From contig NC_073745.1 in NCBI RefSeq assembly GCF_029784135.1, forward strand, positions 84,768,666-84,832,665: a DNA stretch of 64,000 nt, read 5' to 3'. Below, one piece after another: positions 11,060-22,046 of the stretch (position 1 is the stretch's first letter; every line of letters begins with the position of its first letter). The position numbers and the translations under genes were made by a program. Below the pieces are notes generated by a model. It did no database searches. It was not told the DNA's origin and saw only the letters and a program-made list of their open reading frames with translations. Source of the DNA: Toxorhynchites rutilus septentrionalis. Its lineage: Eukaryota; Arthropoda; Insecta; Diptera; Culicidae.

Positions 11060-12361
11060 AAGGGTGTGTCACATCAAATTGCATCACGGAAAAAACGCTG
11101 TAGAAATTCGCCCAATAGACCGATCCGTTTGGAAAATTTTAGACAGTAAAATAAAAACTATTAAACAACTTTTGGCATTTTCTTTTTATTCATACTTCGA
11201 GCCCAAGCCCGTATGCTCGCACCTTCCTCTTTACCCCGTCCATAAGGTTCTGTACAACGTCAGGTTGTAGTTTTTTTTGAACAGAAATCCATTTTCTCTT
11301 GAAGTCCGCCTCCGATTTGACAACTTTTGGGTTCTTCCGGAGGGCCTGCTTCATAATCGCCCAATATTTCTCTATTGGGCGAAGATCCGGCGCGTTGGGC
11401 GGGTTCATTTCCTTTGGCACGAAGGTGACCCCGTTGGCTTCGTACCACTCCAACACGTCCTTTGAATAGTGGCACGAAGCGAGATCCGGCCAGAAGATGG
11501 TCGGGCCCTCGTGCTGTTTCAATAGTGGTAGTAAGCGCTTCTGTAGGCACTCCTTAAGGTAAACCTGCCCGTTTACCGTGCCGGTCATCACGAAGGGGGC
11601 GCTCCGCTTTCCGCAAGAGCAGATCGCTTGCCACACCATGTACTTTTTGGCAAACTTGGATAGTTTCTGCTTGCGAATCTCCTCCGGAACGCTGAATTTG
11701 TCCTCTGCGGAGAAGAACAACAGGCCCGGCAGCTGACGAAAGTCCGCTTTGAAAGTCCGTAGGTTTCGTCGTCCATTACCAGGCAATGCGGCTTCGTCAG
11801 CATTTCGGTGTACAGCTTCCGGGCTCGCGTCTTCCCCACCATGTTTGCCTTTCGTCGCGGTTAGGAGCCTTCTGAACCTTGTATGTACGCAGGTCTCCCG
11901 CTGCTTGGTCCGCTGGACGAATGAACTTGACAAATTCAGCTTATTGGCGACATCCCGGACCGAACTTCTCGGATCACGTCTAAACTGCTTAACTACGCGC
12001 TTGTGATCTTTTTCACTGACGGAGCATCCATTTTTGCCGTTCTTCACCTTCCGGTCGATGGTTAGGTTCTCGAAGTATCGTTTTAGTACTCTGTTGACCG
12101 TGGATTGGACGATTCCCAGCATCTTACCGATGTCCCGATGTGACAAAACCGGATTCTCGAAATGAGTGCGCAGGATTAATTCACGAAGCTCTTTTTCGTT
12201 CGACGACATTTTTCCAAATTTACGAAAAATTGACAGTGAAGCATGGCCAACGTGATCTATACACTCTTATCTGATTATAAGCGAAAGCTGAAGATATAAT
12301 TCCTATAAATTAAATTTCTACAGCGTTTTTTCCGTGATGCAATTTGATGTGACACACCCTT
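11060..12361 (-). mobile_element. Full-length DD37E (ITmD37E-type) Tc1/mariner element
   Basis: The inverted terminal repeats AAGGGTGTGTCACATCAAAT.. at 11060 and its complement ending at 12361 are flanked by TA at 11058-11059 and 12362-12363, the expected target duplication. The 1302-bp length is normal for the family. Both ends are complete, but the transposase is disrupted (separate entry). This lineage is typical of mosquitoes. Confidence 0.92.
11190..12209 (-). pseudogene. DD37E transposase, disrupted by offsetting indels
   Basis: A 339-codon open frame starts MSSNEKELRELILRTHFENP with a helix-turn-helix region and ends in family-typical sequence containing WPDLASCHY (second Asp) and LRPIEKYWAIMK (Glu). 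Between about residues 104 and 152 the frame shifts: the conserved RARKLYTEMLTK and DDETY blocks (DDETY at 11759-11773) lie in another - strand frame (seen in the 11588-11842 frame). A deletion near 11898, a further shift near 11850 and about five extra bases at 11755 together restore the frame. The long uninterrupted frame thus looks intact but lacks the first catalytic Asp, so it should be catalytically dead. Confidence 0.85.
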
Positions 12362-12570
12362 TAGACTAGCGAAGCAAGTGAGACTGTCAAATTTTGACAG
12401 AAGTTTCTAAAAAAATTGTGTTGTTTTTTGGGTCGAAAAAGTAGGTTTTGTTATAAAAATTAGATGAAGATTTTTTTTTGCTAAAATATAAGTTTTTTGT
12501 TTCAATAGAATGGCCAACATATTTGCTCTCGTGAGAGTCGATTGAGCTCCGGGCAACTCAAATTGACGAA

Positions 12571-12888
12571 ATGAGCTTCGACAACAGGGATATGCTACGC
12601 CGAAAAGGGTATAAAATGGTTGAACAGTTTGCCATTCTTCGAGGCGAAATGCTACGAGCTCTGCTATACTTTTTGGGAGTTAATGGAATGCTGGTCAGCT
12701 TCACAACAGAAGGCACGCGATTTACTCGAGGTTAAGGATCAACAATTTTGTGGGACTGGTCAGGTTTGGGATATGGAAATTGGGTAACGTTGTCTCAACC
12801 GAGAGATGCCACACGCACTGTAGCGTTATGCATTAGGACCAGGGATAGCACTGGTGTTCGAATGGTTGTCGAAGGTGGGCGACGGTGA
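12571..12888 (+). pseudogene. Unrecognised ~105-residue coding relic with one internal stop
   Basis: From ATG at 12571 the frame reads 54 residues (MSFDNRDMLRRKGYKMVEQF..), meets TAA at 12733-12735, and continues in the same frame for 50 more codons (GSTILWDWSGLGYGNWVTLS..) to TGA at 12886. The complexity and Trp/Gly/Arg content look like protein-coding sequence rather than random AT-rich DNA, and a single stop separates the halves. A pyrimidine/CAATAG stretch just before 12511 could be a splice acceptor. I do not recognise the family. It could belong to a mobile element or be another captured gene. Confidence 0.45.
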
Positions 12889-12949
12889 GGGGGGGGGACA
12901 AACAAACTAATAACGAAAAAGAAGAACACAAAGGCATTAAATTCTTATA

Positions 12950-14180
12950 CTAGACCGTTTCACAAACACATAGATCGACTGCATATAGTAGATGTCGCGA
13001 GTTTCCAACACGTCTCTGATAGGAACATTGGGTTGTCTTTCTTGAGCCTCAAGGGTATTTAAAAGGTGCTCTCGGGCTGCTTAATAATCCGCACATTGCC
13101 GAAAAATTTATTCTGCGGAGATGCACATCTAGCGAGTAATGGTTAGACATAAGCCTACTCATTACGCGAATGAAGCCATGACTTACGTCCAAATCTTTGA
13201 ACCACGCTCTCGAAGAAACATTTGGTATGCTTGAATGTAACCACCACCCAAGACTTCCAGTGCCCCAATCGGTTTGCCAACTCAAGAGGTAACTCAGATG
13301 CCACAATTGGAAAAAATCACCGTATGAAATCTGTCTATCAAACAATCCGCCTTCCTGGGCACCCACAATTGCGAGAGTGTCCGCCTTCTTATTGCCAGGA
13401 ATTGAGCTATGAGATGCGATTCATACAAAGGTTATCTGATAAGATCTTTCGATTAATGCACTCAACTGCTGCCTCACTTTTGTGAGAAAATAAGATGGGT
13501 GTCTACTAATTTTCATCGACAGGAGAACCTCAAGCGTCTATCCGAGAAAATAAAGTAATGATCTGCAGGCTTGTTGGAGATCATACCCAATGCGAAGTCG
13601 ATTGCTGCCAGCTCAACAACGTAAACGGAACAAGGTTCCTGCAGTTTACGGAAGGTGCAAGAATTTTCATTGAAAACACCTGGAGTAAACGATGGAAGAC
13701 AAATATATGAGTGGTGATAAATTCTCATAAACCGAGATTGTATATCTAGATGAAGAATTTTCTCAAAGATTTCAATCACAAGTGAGTTCGTGACTCTACA
13801 TTTCACCAGTATTCGGAGAGAGAGTTCTCAGAATCGGTTCTGTAGAGGTGTTATTCCTGCCAGAACCTCGAGACTCATGTTATGCGTTGAGTGCATACAG
13901 CCGAGAGCTATACGCAGACAATGATATTGAATTCGTTCCAATTCTAGAAGATGACTTTGGGTTGCTGAGAGAAAGCAGAAAGAGCTATACTCCAGAATGG
14001 ACAGAATAGTTGTTGTATAGAGCGTTATGAGATCTCTCGGATGAGCTCCATATCACGTGTTGCCAATCGAACGGAGAAACTTCTTTTGATATTTTTGCTT
14101 CAAATACGTAATGTGAGCATTCCAATTGCATATTGAATCAAACTAGACACCAAGGTTGAAGGTTAATGATCGAGTAATGC
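12950..14180 (-). mobile_element. Relic of a LOA/I-like non-LTR retrotransposon (RT end, RNase H, C-terminus)
   Basis: Reading the - strand from about 14180 gives, with many stops and frameshifts, the end of a reverse transcriptase (..YLKQKYQKKFLRSIGNTW.., TTTILSVLEYSS.., LERIQYHCLRIALGCMHS). An RNase H fragment (SVYVVELAAIDFAL, 13513-13806) and a C-terminal part (WFKDLDVSHGFIRVMSRLMS, 13049-13366) follow. The C-terminal part closely parallels the much better preserved copy at 44595-45446, so both belong to one family. The N-terminal part and endonuclease are missing. Confidence 0.8.
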
Positions 14181-14341
14181 TTCTGCCCAAAAGCTTGTGT
14201 TGCAATTAGGCTGGGAACCGACTACAACTTTTAACATAAATTTTTTAACCGACCGATTACGCTTTGCTTCGTATTCGATTGTAAACACTACTGCAAGGAA
14301 CTGAATTATAAACTCTGGCAAACCGTGTCAATTGGGGGAAC

Positions 14342-14530
14342 CAGTGGCGTAGCGTGAACGGGTGACACACCGGGCGGGTTACTAGAGTGTCGCTCCTCCA
14401 TAATACTTAGTTTTTGCTTTCGAATTAAAAATCAAACTTATCTAAACAAGAAACGTAATTATTATTCTTCCCCCTGTTGGGTGTGAGCCATTGCGTCCAT
14501 TATTTTGAACTATTGTGGCACACCCCTACA
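14342..14530. repeat. Possible DNA-transposon end (CAGTGGCGTAGC type)
   Basis: CAGTGGCGTAGCGTGAACGG starts a stretch with GGGTGACACACC near one side and GTGGCACACCCC near 14512. CAGTGGCGTAGC is a common terminus of hAT-related elements, but no matching opposite terminus is visible. Treat as a weak call. Confidence 0.3.
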
Positions 14531-14639
14531 CTTCAAGTTCATCTATTGCTTATTGATGAAGGATAGACTGAAAGCTATGGCGAGATAGGTGCCAATCAGG
14601 AATACTCTGTTTGATAAAATTTCTAATCCTGATCAGTGA

Positions 14640-14900
14640 CGTAAACCAAATTTCCTTGAGCTCCAGAATAGCTTAATCAAGGTGTTGAAGTCTGCATCTT
14701 GTTAGAGCTTCGCAGTTACAGAGCAAATGTTCCGAGGTTTCTCTTCCGGCATTATAAAAGCGACAAATATCATCTTGTGCTAAACCTATGTTTTTGAGAT
14801 GGTATTTGCTCGGACAGTGTCCTGTTATAAGACCAGTGAATGTCTTTCTTATTAAGGCTCAGTAGTTGTTGATTAATTCGTATTTAACGTATTTATTATA
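14640..14900 (-). mobile_element. C-terminal relic of a second non-LTR retrotransposon
   Basis: The - strand reads DICRFYNAGRETSEHLLCNC then EALTRCRLQHLD, the Cys/His cluster that follows RNase H or RT in LOA/Jockey-group elements. Upstream, the + strand text GTATTTGCTCGGACAGTGTC encodes (on -) the TLSEQIPSQKHRF-like lead-in. Only this C-terminal segment is recognisable. Confidence 0.6.
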
Positions 14901-15639
14901 ATATTAGATAGGACGAACAAGAAATCGTAAAGTCTTCACGCGTTGGTCATTGGAACTGACAGTTACAAAATAAGAAAATAAACGAAATGTGACTCAAATA
15001 AATCTTATGAAATAAATATCTTTGGGAGCTGAGACCGACATTGATATTGTACTAGTGTTTCTCGTGTGATGTCGCTTTCTTGTTGCGAGTTCAATGGAAT
15101 ACGCAGTAATAACGGTACGGGGCTCAACGTATTAAACAAGTCTGACCCATCGTTGACCGCAATTAAAAAAAAACTTCGAAACTTCCAAAACTTCGTAGTT
15201 GCCAGTTCGTCAAATCGACTTTTTCAATTCGCTGTCAGGTATTCATAACATATACCGAGCTTGAATTGTTTCAAAAAGTTCAGTTTCTTTAAACGATTTT
15301 CTTTTAATTCCTGATGAAAATGACCAACGCACTCCAACATTCCCCAACGATTAGTTGAAACTGCGAAGAACGAGTAAACAAATTAAACAATTCTAGAATG
15401 TCACACACTGGATATTCTTAGCAAAATCATGGTGTTCCAGAAGCCCAAAGAGTTGTTTACAAACTCTATGGATACGGCTATTTTGTTTTGCTTTCTCAAC
15501 AATACCAGAACTCCTCCATTTGATTCTGACATGGTTGAAGCGGTCGATAGCCTGGGAACGGGACTTCATGAAAACTAAACCCTGACTCTCCAGTTGTTGA
15601 CGTTATTCAAATCTGCAGCTTTTTCCATCCAAAACGAAA

Positions 15640-15700
15640 AAAACTAGGTGTGGGTTAGGTCTGTGATATAATCGCAAGGTTAACGTAGGGCTACCATTGG
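15640..15700 (-). mobile_element. Hairpin end of a Helentron-like element (degenerate)
   Basis: An A-run, then GGTTAGGTC-TGT-GATATAATC (15653-15673), then GGTTAACGTAGGGCTACC. This is the module described under the 19811-20597 element, with stem decay. The body extends to the right, but I could not find its other end. Confidence 0.6.
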
Positions 15701-16845
15701 ATAAGCAATTATTTGTTTGAAGTTGCATTTAAATCAATTCTCAATAAATGGATGAATGGATATTTTGTTTTGCCTTGAAATTGTCTTGCGATCAGTTCAA
15801 ATATATTCGAAATAATATTCTTTCGCTTGTGATCTCGTTTCGACGTTCGACACTGAAATCATCAAGCCAACCTTATTCAATCCTCCGTATATCCGAAATA
15901 TCTTTTCCGTGATATAGAAAATCATCACGGGAACACCTAGTAACTGCCCAAATAAGGGCGAAATAATATTTTACCCCTTGGGTGCATTCACAAGCAAACG
16001 ATTTAGCATGTCCGTTCATCACGGCAGCGAAAGAGAAACGGACATAGGTTGGCCAACCGACGCATCGTAATCCTGTTTATAACGACCAACACCTTTCGAA
16101 AGTGTATCAACAGCGGGAGTGTTTTGAAGATTATATTCCTCTTACCAAAGCTTAGTGAACATTTTTGTAATGTTGTCGTCCACGGTTGAATGTTCAATTG
16201 GAACCAAGTGAACGGTTGGTTTGTGATTTTTAGATTGATGAGCTTATTCTGATTTCTCACGAGCCATCCGTTTTTGTTTGAGTTTGAAATTTTTATGATA
16301 GATATTTCCTTCTGAGTGGCGCTTACCAGTTTACCACCACATCGGGGGATGGAGTGTTATTTCTGTAAGATGAGATGGTGGAAATTTTGAAGGTTCATGA
16401 AAAGTATAACTAAAACAAAGAGCTTAAAATGAAGAAACCTTTGAAAACCTGCTGCAGCTCTGCTCGAAGCTTGAGAATTTCAAGCGTACAATCAGAGAGC
16501 GATATTATTTTCGTTTGTTGCTCTACTATTTTTTTATCGTGAATGGCTGTCACAACACCGGTGGCGTTATGTGCTGCACATAAAATGATGCAAAATCTTG
16601 AAGAATCGCGTTTATCTGTTTTCCACATATAAAATCAATACTAAAATTAATTTCAGTGCAGGCATATATAGGTAAATTATTTCTAATAATCTTGATATAA
16701 CTGATGAAACAAGCTTTGTAGAATCCACCTACCGGTTTGTTTTGAAGTTACTGACGTTTGCATCCACGTAAATGTGTGTGTGTGCGTGTTACCAGTCCAC
16801 GATTGCTCTTTCTCCTGCTCTCAAGGGGACGTGAACAACGTGAGA

Positions 16846-17395
16846 GTCAGCGGTCGCAGTCTTCAACACTGACATCGTTATCTTTCAAATTGAGTTTGTG
16901 TCTTTGCAAGTTCAGACCGTGGTGCGCGTTTTCGTCCAATTCCGATTTGCAAGTTGTACAATAATACCATCCAATAGGCGCTTTTGCTCTCTTGTGGCCT
17001 GCGGAAAATTCTATATTTTCAATTTTTGGAGTGCGCATTTGCGGAAAAATTATCGACGACCCGGGTGGTAGTCGTTGTCTTCCGTCGTCCAAAGGTGTAT
17101 AGGCGGTGGTAAAAGTGGAAAAAAATAGTTACATCAGTGCGAAAAATTTCCAGCTATTTGGCGAAGAAAGCAAAATAGAAGGCGAGAAAAGGCAAAAAAA
17201 AAAGCGAGTGCTAAAAAAGCAAATTTGCGAAGGTGTGTTCCTATCCGTGAATGGACAGGCCTACTGAAAATATAGTGACCCATCCAATTTCTTCCGGCAG
17301 ATACGTTCGTAGACATTAGCAAACAGTCAACACATTCGTGAGTGGAAATCGTCTCAAAATAATCCAGCGCACCCCGATTCTCTGCAGGAGAACAC
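16846..17395 (+). other. Putative untranslated first exon with splice donor
   Basis: This stretch is clearly richer in G, C and CpG than its surroundings, has no long reading frame, and ends AGGAGAACAC|GTAAGTAG, a strong donor at 17396. ATCAGTGCG at 17133-17141 matches the arthropod initiator (TCAGT), with TGTATA about 40 bases upstream, so the exon may run 17136-17395. This is the usual look of a mosquito 5' UTR exon before a very long intron. No downstream coding exon was found in the window. A decayed repeat is the alternative. Confidence 0.4.
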
Positions 17396-17624
17396 GTAAG
17401 TAGATGCACAAATTATCACTGAGGGCACAAAATATACACTGCGGAGCAGGATTCCAGCGAGGAACATTCTTGATATCTTTATTGATGTTGATGAGCGGTG
17501 CTATGGTTAGAAGATTTAGGATGAAAAATATTATTGATCTTTTATCACTTTTTGGAATATTGGAATGCATAGTATAATTGTTCAATAGAATGATGCTGTA
17601 TTTTCTGAATGAAATTAAAAAGTT

Positions 17625-17680
17625 AGAGGAAGGTTGTATCCAAGACACGACCGCATAGTTGACGTAGGATAACGTTAGGA
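17625..17680 (-). mobile_element. Hairpin end of a Helentron-like element
   Basis: AAAAAGTTAGAGGAA then GGTTGTATC-CAA-GACACGACC (17632-17652), then GCATAGTTGACGTAGGATAAC. The sequence is close to the 19813 module. The element body extends right and was probably interrupted by the mariner relic at 18.5-19.6 kb. Its other end was not found. Confidence 0.65.
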
Positions 17681-18479
17681 TATTTGTTGATTAGTAATTT
17701 TTGATATGTTTGAAAAATTCCAGGATTAGACTCTGATAATAATTTTGTTGGCTTTGAAAAGGGCCGTTAAGTTTGATTGTAGGGTCTCGTTTGTTCTCTC
17801 CATCAGTGATTCAATCGAACGATGATGGTAGATGAAAGGTGATTAGTCATAGGATGGTGTATATCACGATAAAAGATGCTGAGATGGAATGAGATATGCT
17901 GAAACCATTGGTGTTGGGGAAACGCATTTTTGCTGTTTTTTTTTGTCTACAAGCGAAACTATGCAAATTTAATATGAAATAATCTGTCCATTTGAGGGAT
18001 ATTATCGGTGGAAGAGGGCCTAGGAGAACCAATATTATTCAAATTTTACTAATGATCTGATTGTTTTATTATCTACTTGAAGATTCAAATGCAGTGTTTC
18101 AATGGTTTCTTATATTCATCTATTAGGAAACATTAAGTTAAATTAAGACACTATCATGAAAGGCATGTTTGGACTCTACAAAGGATGTGCTTCAAATGTA
18201 GATTTAGCTTGTAGCACATAATACTGATAATTATTGATTTTCGAACGATGTATGAAAGCTGTATGGAACTACGTCCGTTATGCGTACAAATAGTGATTTT
18301 TCGAAAACATTTTTTTCAGAATTGCTCAAATATTTTCGAACAAAAAATGTTTGTTTGCATGTTGAGCAAACGAGTTACATTGCGTAGAATTTATAACGAC
18401 CAAAAAGAGGATTTTCTCCATTTTGTCGCTTACGTCTCCTATACACACATGGGCAGTTTAGTTCTCAATCAGTTCAAAT

Positions 18480-19585
18480 AATCATTTCGAGATGGTTTCG
18501 AACAAGCTGCGCCATGTTGTAGCGTGTATCTTGTTCCATGCAGAGGATAAACATTATCAAAAACAATGTGATAATCGGGTAATTTGACATAAATTCATAA
18601 AATCCGGAAGGTCATGGCATAGTTTAATGAATAGGGGCCTCAAATTCTAGTCTGGTCAGCTTGTTTATCGAATCAAAACCCTGTCAAGAACATATGAGGA
18701 GTGATCGTACGAATAGTAGATGCAGCTTAAAAGCAGTATAAGTGATTTGAAGATCTTGAACAGTACCCTCTGCGTAGAACGTGATACACACTACAACATG
18801 GCGCAGCTTGGTCGAGACCACTTTCTCGAGTACGAAAGATCGATCCAAAAAATCGGAAATCGGAATGGAAAAGATCGATCTTCTAAGAATCGATTCGAGA
18901 TCGCCCAATCCTAGAGCACTTGCTCGATTGGCCAGGAACTGGGTATAGACCATAAAGCCGTTTGGAACCATTTGCAGAAGATTGGATTCTAAAAAAAGCT
19001 GGATGTATGGGTGCCACACGAGTTGACGCAAAAAAATCTTTTAGACCGAATCAACGCCAGCCATGCATTGCTGAAACGGAAGGAACTCGACCCATTTTTG
19101 AAAGAGGTTGGTGACTGGTGATGAAAAGTGGATCACGTACGACAACCTGAAGCGAAAAAAATCGTGGTCGAAGCACGGTGAGCCCGCCCAAACCATCGCC
19201 AAGCCCGGATTGACGGCCAGGAAGGTTTTGTTGTGTGTTTGGTGGGATTGGAAGGGAATCATCCACTATGAGCTGCTCAACTATGGCCAGACCCTCAACT
19301 CGGTTCTCTACTGTCAGCAGCTTGACTGTTTGAAGCAGGCGATTGACCAGGAGCGGCTAGAAATGATCAATAGGAATGGTGTTGTTTTCCACCAGGACAA
19401 CATGTGGGGGGAAGGGGGGGATAATGAAGTTGCCTTCTAAATGGCAACAAGTTTGCGAACAAAACGGCGCATATTTGACTTAAATTGGATAATTTTAAGT
19501 ATGTTAAATAAAGCGTCAAATTTAATTAGTCAACGCGAAGAAGACGGCTTACATACTACGATGTCATTCGGCGTCGATATAAGCT
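18480..19585 (+). mobile_element. Degenerate mariner element
   Basis: Transposase pieces in order are: LGIDHKAVWNHLQKIGF near 18940, LLDRINASHALLKRKELDPF at about 19040-19095, then an open stretch 19108-19400 with GDEKWITYDN (first Asp), TAKPGLTARKVLLCVWWDW and GVVFHQDN (second Asp). Sequence jumps from HQDN to the family C-terminus MKLPSKWQQVCEQNGAYLT* at 19424-19483, so about 60 residues including the third acidic residue are deleted. Several stops and frameshifts lie in the N-terminal part. Clearly a dead DD34D mariner. Confidence 0.85.
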
Positions 19586-19810
19586 CGGGAAAGAACGGTA
19601 TTTGTAGGTTGTTCTCTAATATTGTTTCAAGTGTGTTTTGTCGATCGTGCACTGTCACCTGAGCAGGTTGCTGCAGCTATTATGCTATTACTCGAATCTT
19701 CAGTTTGTTGACACCACTGCAACATGTCCTCCAGCTTTCTTTAGCTACTGTTTGTTTTTTGAAGCTATGGAAGCTCGCCACGGAGTTCCCGATCCACAAA
19801 AAGTCACAGG

Positions 19811-20597
19811 AGGGTTGTGTCCGAGACACGACCGCATAGTTGACGTAGGATTCCGTTAGGCTATCTGTTGATTTTGGATACGTTTGAAGAATTACATCGT
19901 TAAACTTCGTTAAGAATACCGTTACCGAACATAATTATCAATTTTTCTCATCAGTAAAAACATGTTACTTTAATATAGAGAAAACACCAACATTAAAGTT
20001 CCAAATTTAAATTTTATTTGCTAGAATTAATTGTATCACTCACCTTACTTGCAATATAAAAAATGCCTCTCATTTGCATATATTTGCAATGCCGATTTCC
20101 CCCGGGCACCTTGGTTTTGATATGTCTGTTAGGGAACACACTTCGGTAGGAACAAAAGTTCCCCCTACTTTCATGTATTTGCAATGCCGATTCCCCCAAT
20201 CAGCTTGGTTTTAATGTCTCTGTTATGGAATACTTTTCGGTGGGAGCAAAAGCTCCCCCTGCTTTCATGTATTTGCAATGCCGATTTCCCCCAGGCAGCT
20301 TGGTTTTGATGTCCGCATGTATCGTCAATTTCAACCAATAAGAAGTGGGTATTTCCGTTAGGATAGGAGTTGAGATTTTTCAATTGTTCGATAGTTAGTT
20401 TAATGACATATATTATTTTCTTCAATATAAAAAATTGTTATGGAGTACCGAAATCGATTGACGCAAAAATTTCATCAATCCATCATGAAATGACTGAGCA
20501 ATAAGCATTTGAAATTGGACAATTTTCGCGATGTGCTCGATTTTCGTTTTTCAATTTGTACCCCGATATGTTCCCGAAAGACGTAATCCTACGTCAA
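19811..20597 (-). mobile_element. Helentron-like (HINE) element, complete copy
   Basis: Right end: GACGTAATCCTACGTCAA (20580-20597), the inverted subterminal motif at the 5' end. Left end: hairpin GGTTGTGTC-CGA-GACACGACC (19813-19833), then the motif TTGACGTAGGATT (19840-19852). A spacer and A-run (T-run on the element strand) lie outside the hairpin. The interior holds three ~95-bp tandem units (20050-20330) shared with the 39-42 kb copies. Total is about 0.8 kb, with no coding capacity. This is the cleanest single copy of the family. Confidence 0.7.
20050..20330 (-). repeat. 95-bp minisatellite, three units
   Basis: Three units each contain CCCCCTACTTTCATGTATTT-GCAATGCCGATT-CCCCC, TTGGTTTTGATGTCTGT and GGAACA-CTTTTCGG. 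The same unit occurs five times in each arm of the 39.4-42.5 kb palindrome. It forms the interior of the Helentron-like element. Confidence 0.85.
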
Positions 20598-20602
20598 AAG
20601 GC

Positions 20603-21060
20603 GATAAGCGAAATATTGATAACTACAGAGCGATTCCATGGGCTATGCGCTGTATCAAAGTGTTTGAATTAATGATTATGAATTCAGTCGATTAACTGTT
20701 TCAGTCGGAGACTACAGCTCGGAGCCGTCCGCTGCATCTTCTGGAATACCCCAAGAAAGTCATTTGGGCCCTCTAGATTTTCTGATCTACTTCAACGACA
20801 TTTTTTATTGCGCTAGATGAACCAACAGCTTTATTCGTCAACGATTTAAAGATGTACTTTCCGATGTGCTCAACCGCTGACGGGCGGAATTCACGGCGCC
20901 TTTCTCCAACGTTTGGACACGTTTTGTGGCTTTCTGTCAATTATATTGTTGTATTGGTTCGACCAATCCTGGAATATGGAAGCGAATCACTTCAACGGCG
21001 GTTTGTAAGATAAGCTCTCCGACTCTTGTTTTGGCGTGATCCGCATGAGTTGATTAAATT
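20603..21060 (+). mobile_element. Jockey-like reverse-transcriptase relic
   Basis: The + strand contains, with stops and frameshifts, RT signatures in order: YRAI..CIKVFE, IPQESHLGPL..DFLIYFNDI (the GVPQGSxLGP block), FVNDLKMY (degenerate FADD box), and LVRPILEYGSE..QRRFVR. The order and wording fit the RT of Jockey-clade LINEs. The relic begins just after the 5' end of the Helentron-like element at 20597. Confidence 0.65.
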
Positions 21061-21244
21061 AAGCTGCAATAATTTGGAACTCTTGGTCTGTAAAATGAAT
21101 ACCTATAAATTGAATATGTGACCATCTCTTGATAGATCCATAAAAATGTTTGCATCAATTGATATTGTATTGATAAATATATAAATATTGAGTAAGTTCG
21201 ATAAGTAGGTGATAAGGATAAGTTCGTAGTGTAGCTTCTATTAC

Positions 21245-21660
21245 ACAAATCTGCCAAACAAATGAAACACAAATTTCTGCATTACTCGAGAATTAATCGA
21301 ACAAACGAAACCAAATTTGGCATGTGGAAGTTTTAGGGTACAATAAATGTTTATTTGGTGGGGTGCTGCTCATACAAATAAAACACAAATTTCTGTATAA
21401 CTCGAGAACTAATCAAGCAAATGGAATCAAACTTGGCATATAGAGGTTTTAGGGATCGATAAACGTTTCTATGATGGTTCGACACTCCTTCCCTCTTGCT
21501 GAAGGGAGCTGTCATACAAATGGAGCAAAAATTTCTGCATAACTCAAGAACTATTCAAGCAAATGGAACCAAATTATATATATATACAGGTATATGGAGG
21601 TTTTAGGGGGCAGTAAATGTGGTGGTTTGACACCCCTCCCTTCTCTGGAATGGCGAGGGA
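21245..21660 (+). repeat. ~120-bp tandem array, first locus
   Basis: At least three units carry CATACAAATGAAACACAAAT-TTCTGCAT-ACTCGAGAA, AAATGGAACCAAA-TTGGCAT and GGTTTTAGGG-CAATAAATG-TT. They are the same unit, same orientation, as the large array at 61479-62700. The unique tail that follows that array reappears at 24915-25080, so this locus was probably split by insertion of the 21.9-24.9 kb elements. Confidence 0.85.
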
Positions 21661-22046
21661 GTCCCATTAAAATAATACACATATTTCAACCAAACATGAC
21701 AATTGAGAATTTTCGGAAAACTCTGAAGGAAAATGGGAAAATTCGAAAAATGAAATCCGCATATGCTCTACAATTACATAGCGAATTTGATGTTTGCGAA
21801 TCATTGTTCGAAAGTGGAGAGGGATTTTAATGTCATGGAATGCACTCTTATATCTTCTTGTATCTATATGAATAAAAACAGAAAGTGGGTTATATCTATG
21901 GTATAACCGCAATGGTGACGTAGGACTATCGTTGATTCAGTGATTCTTTGTTTGAAGTTGAATCTGAATCCATTCTGAATGAATGAATAAATGAATATTT
22001 GGGGGACTTCGAAAACGAGAGCGTTACGTTGGAGGTACAAGGTTTT

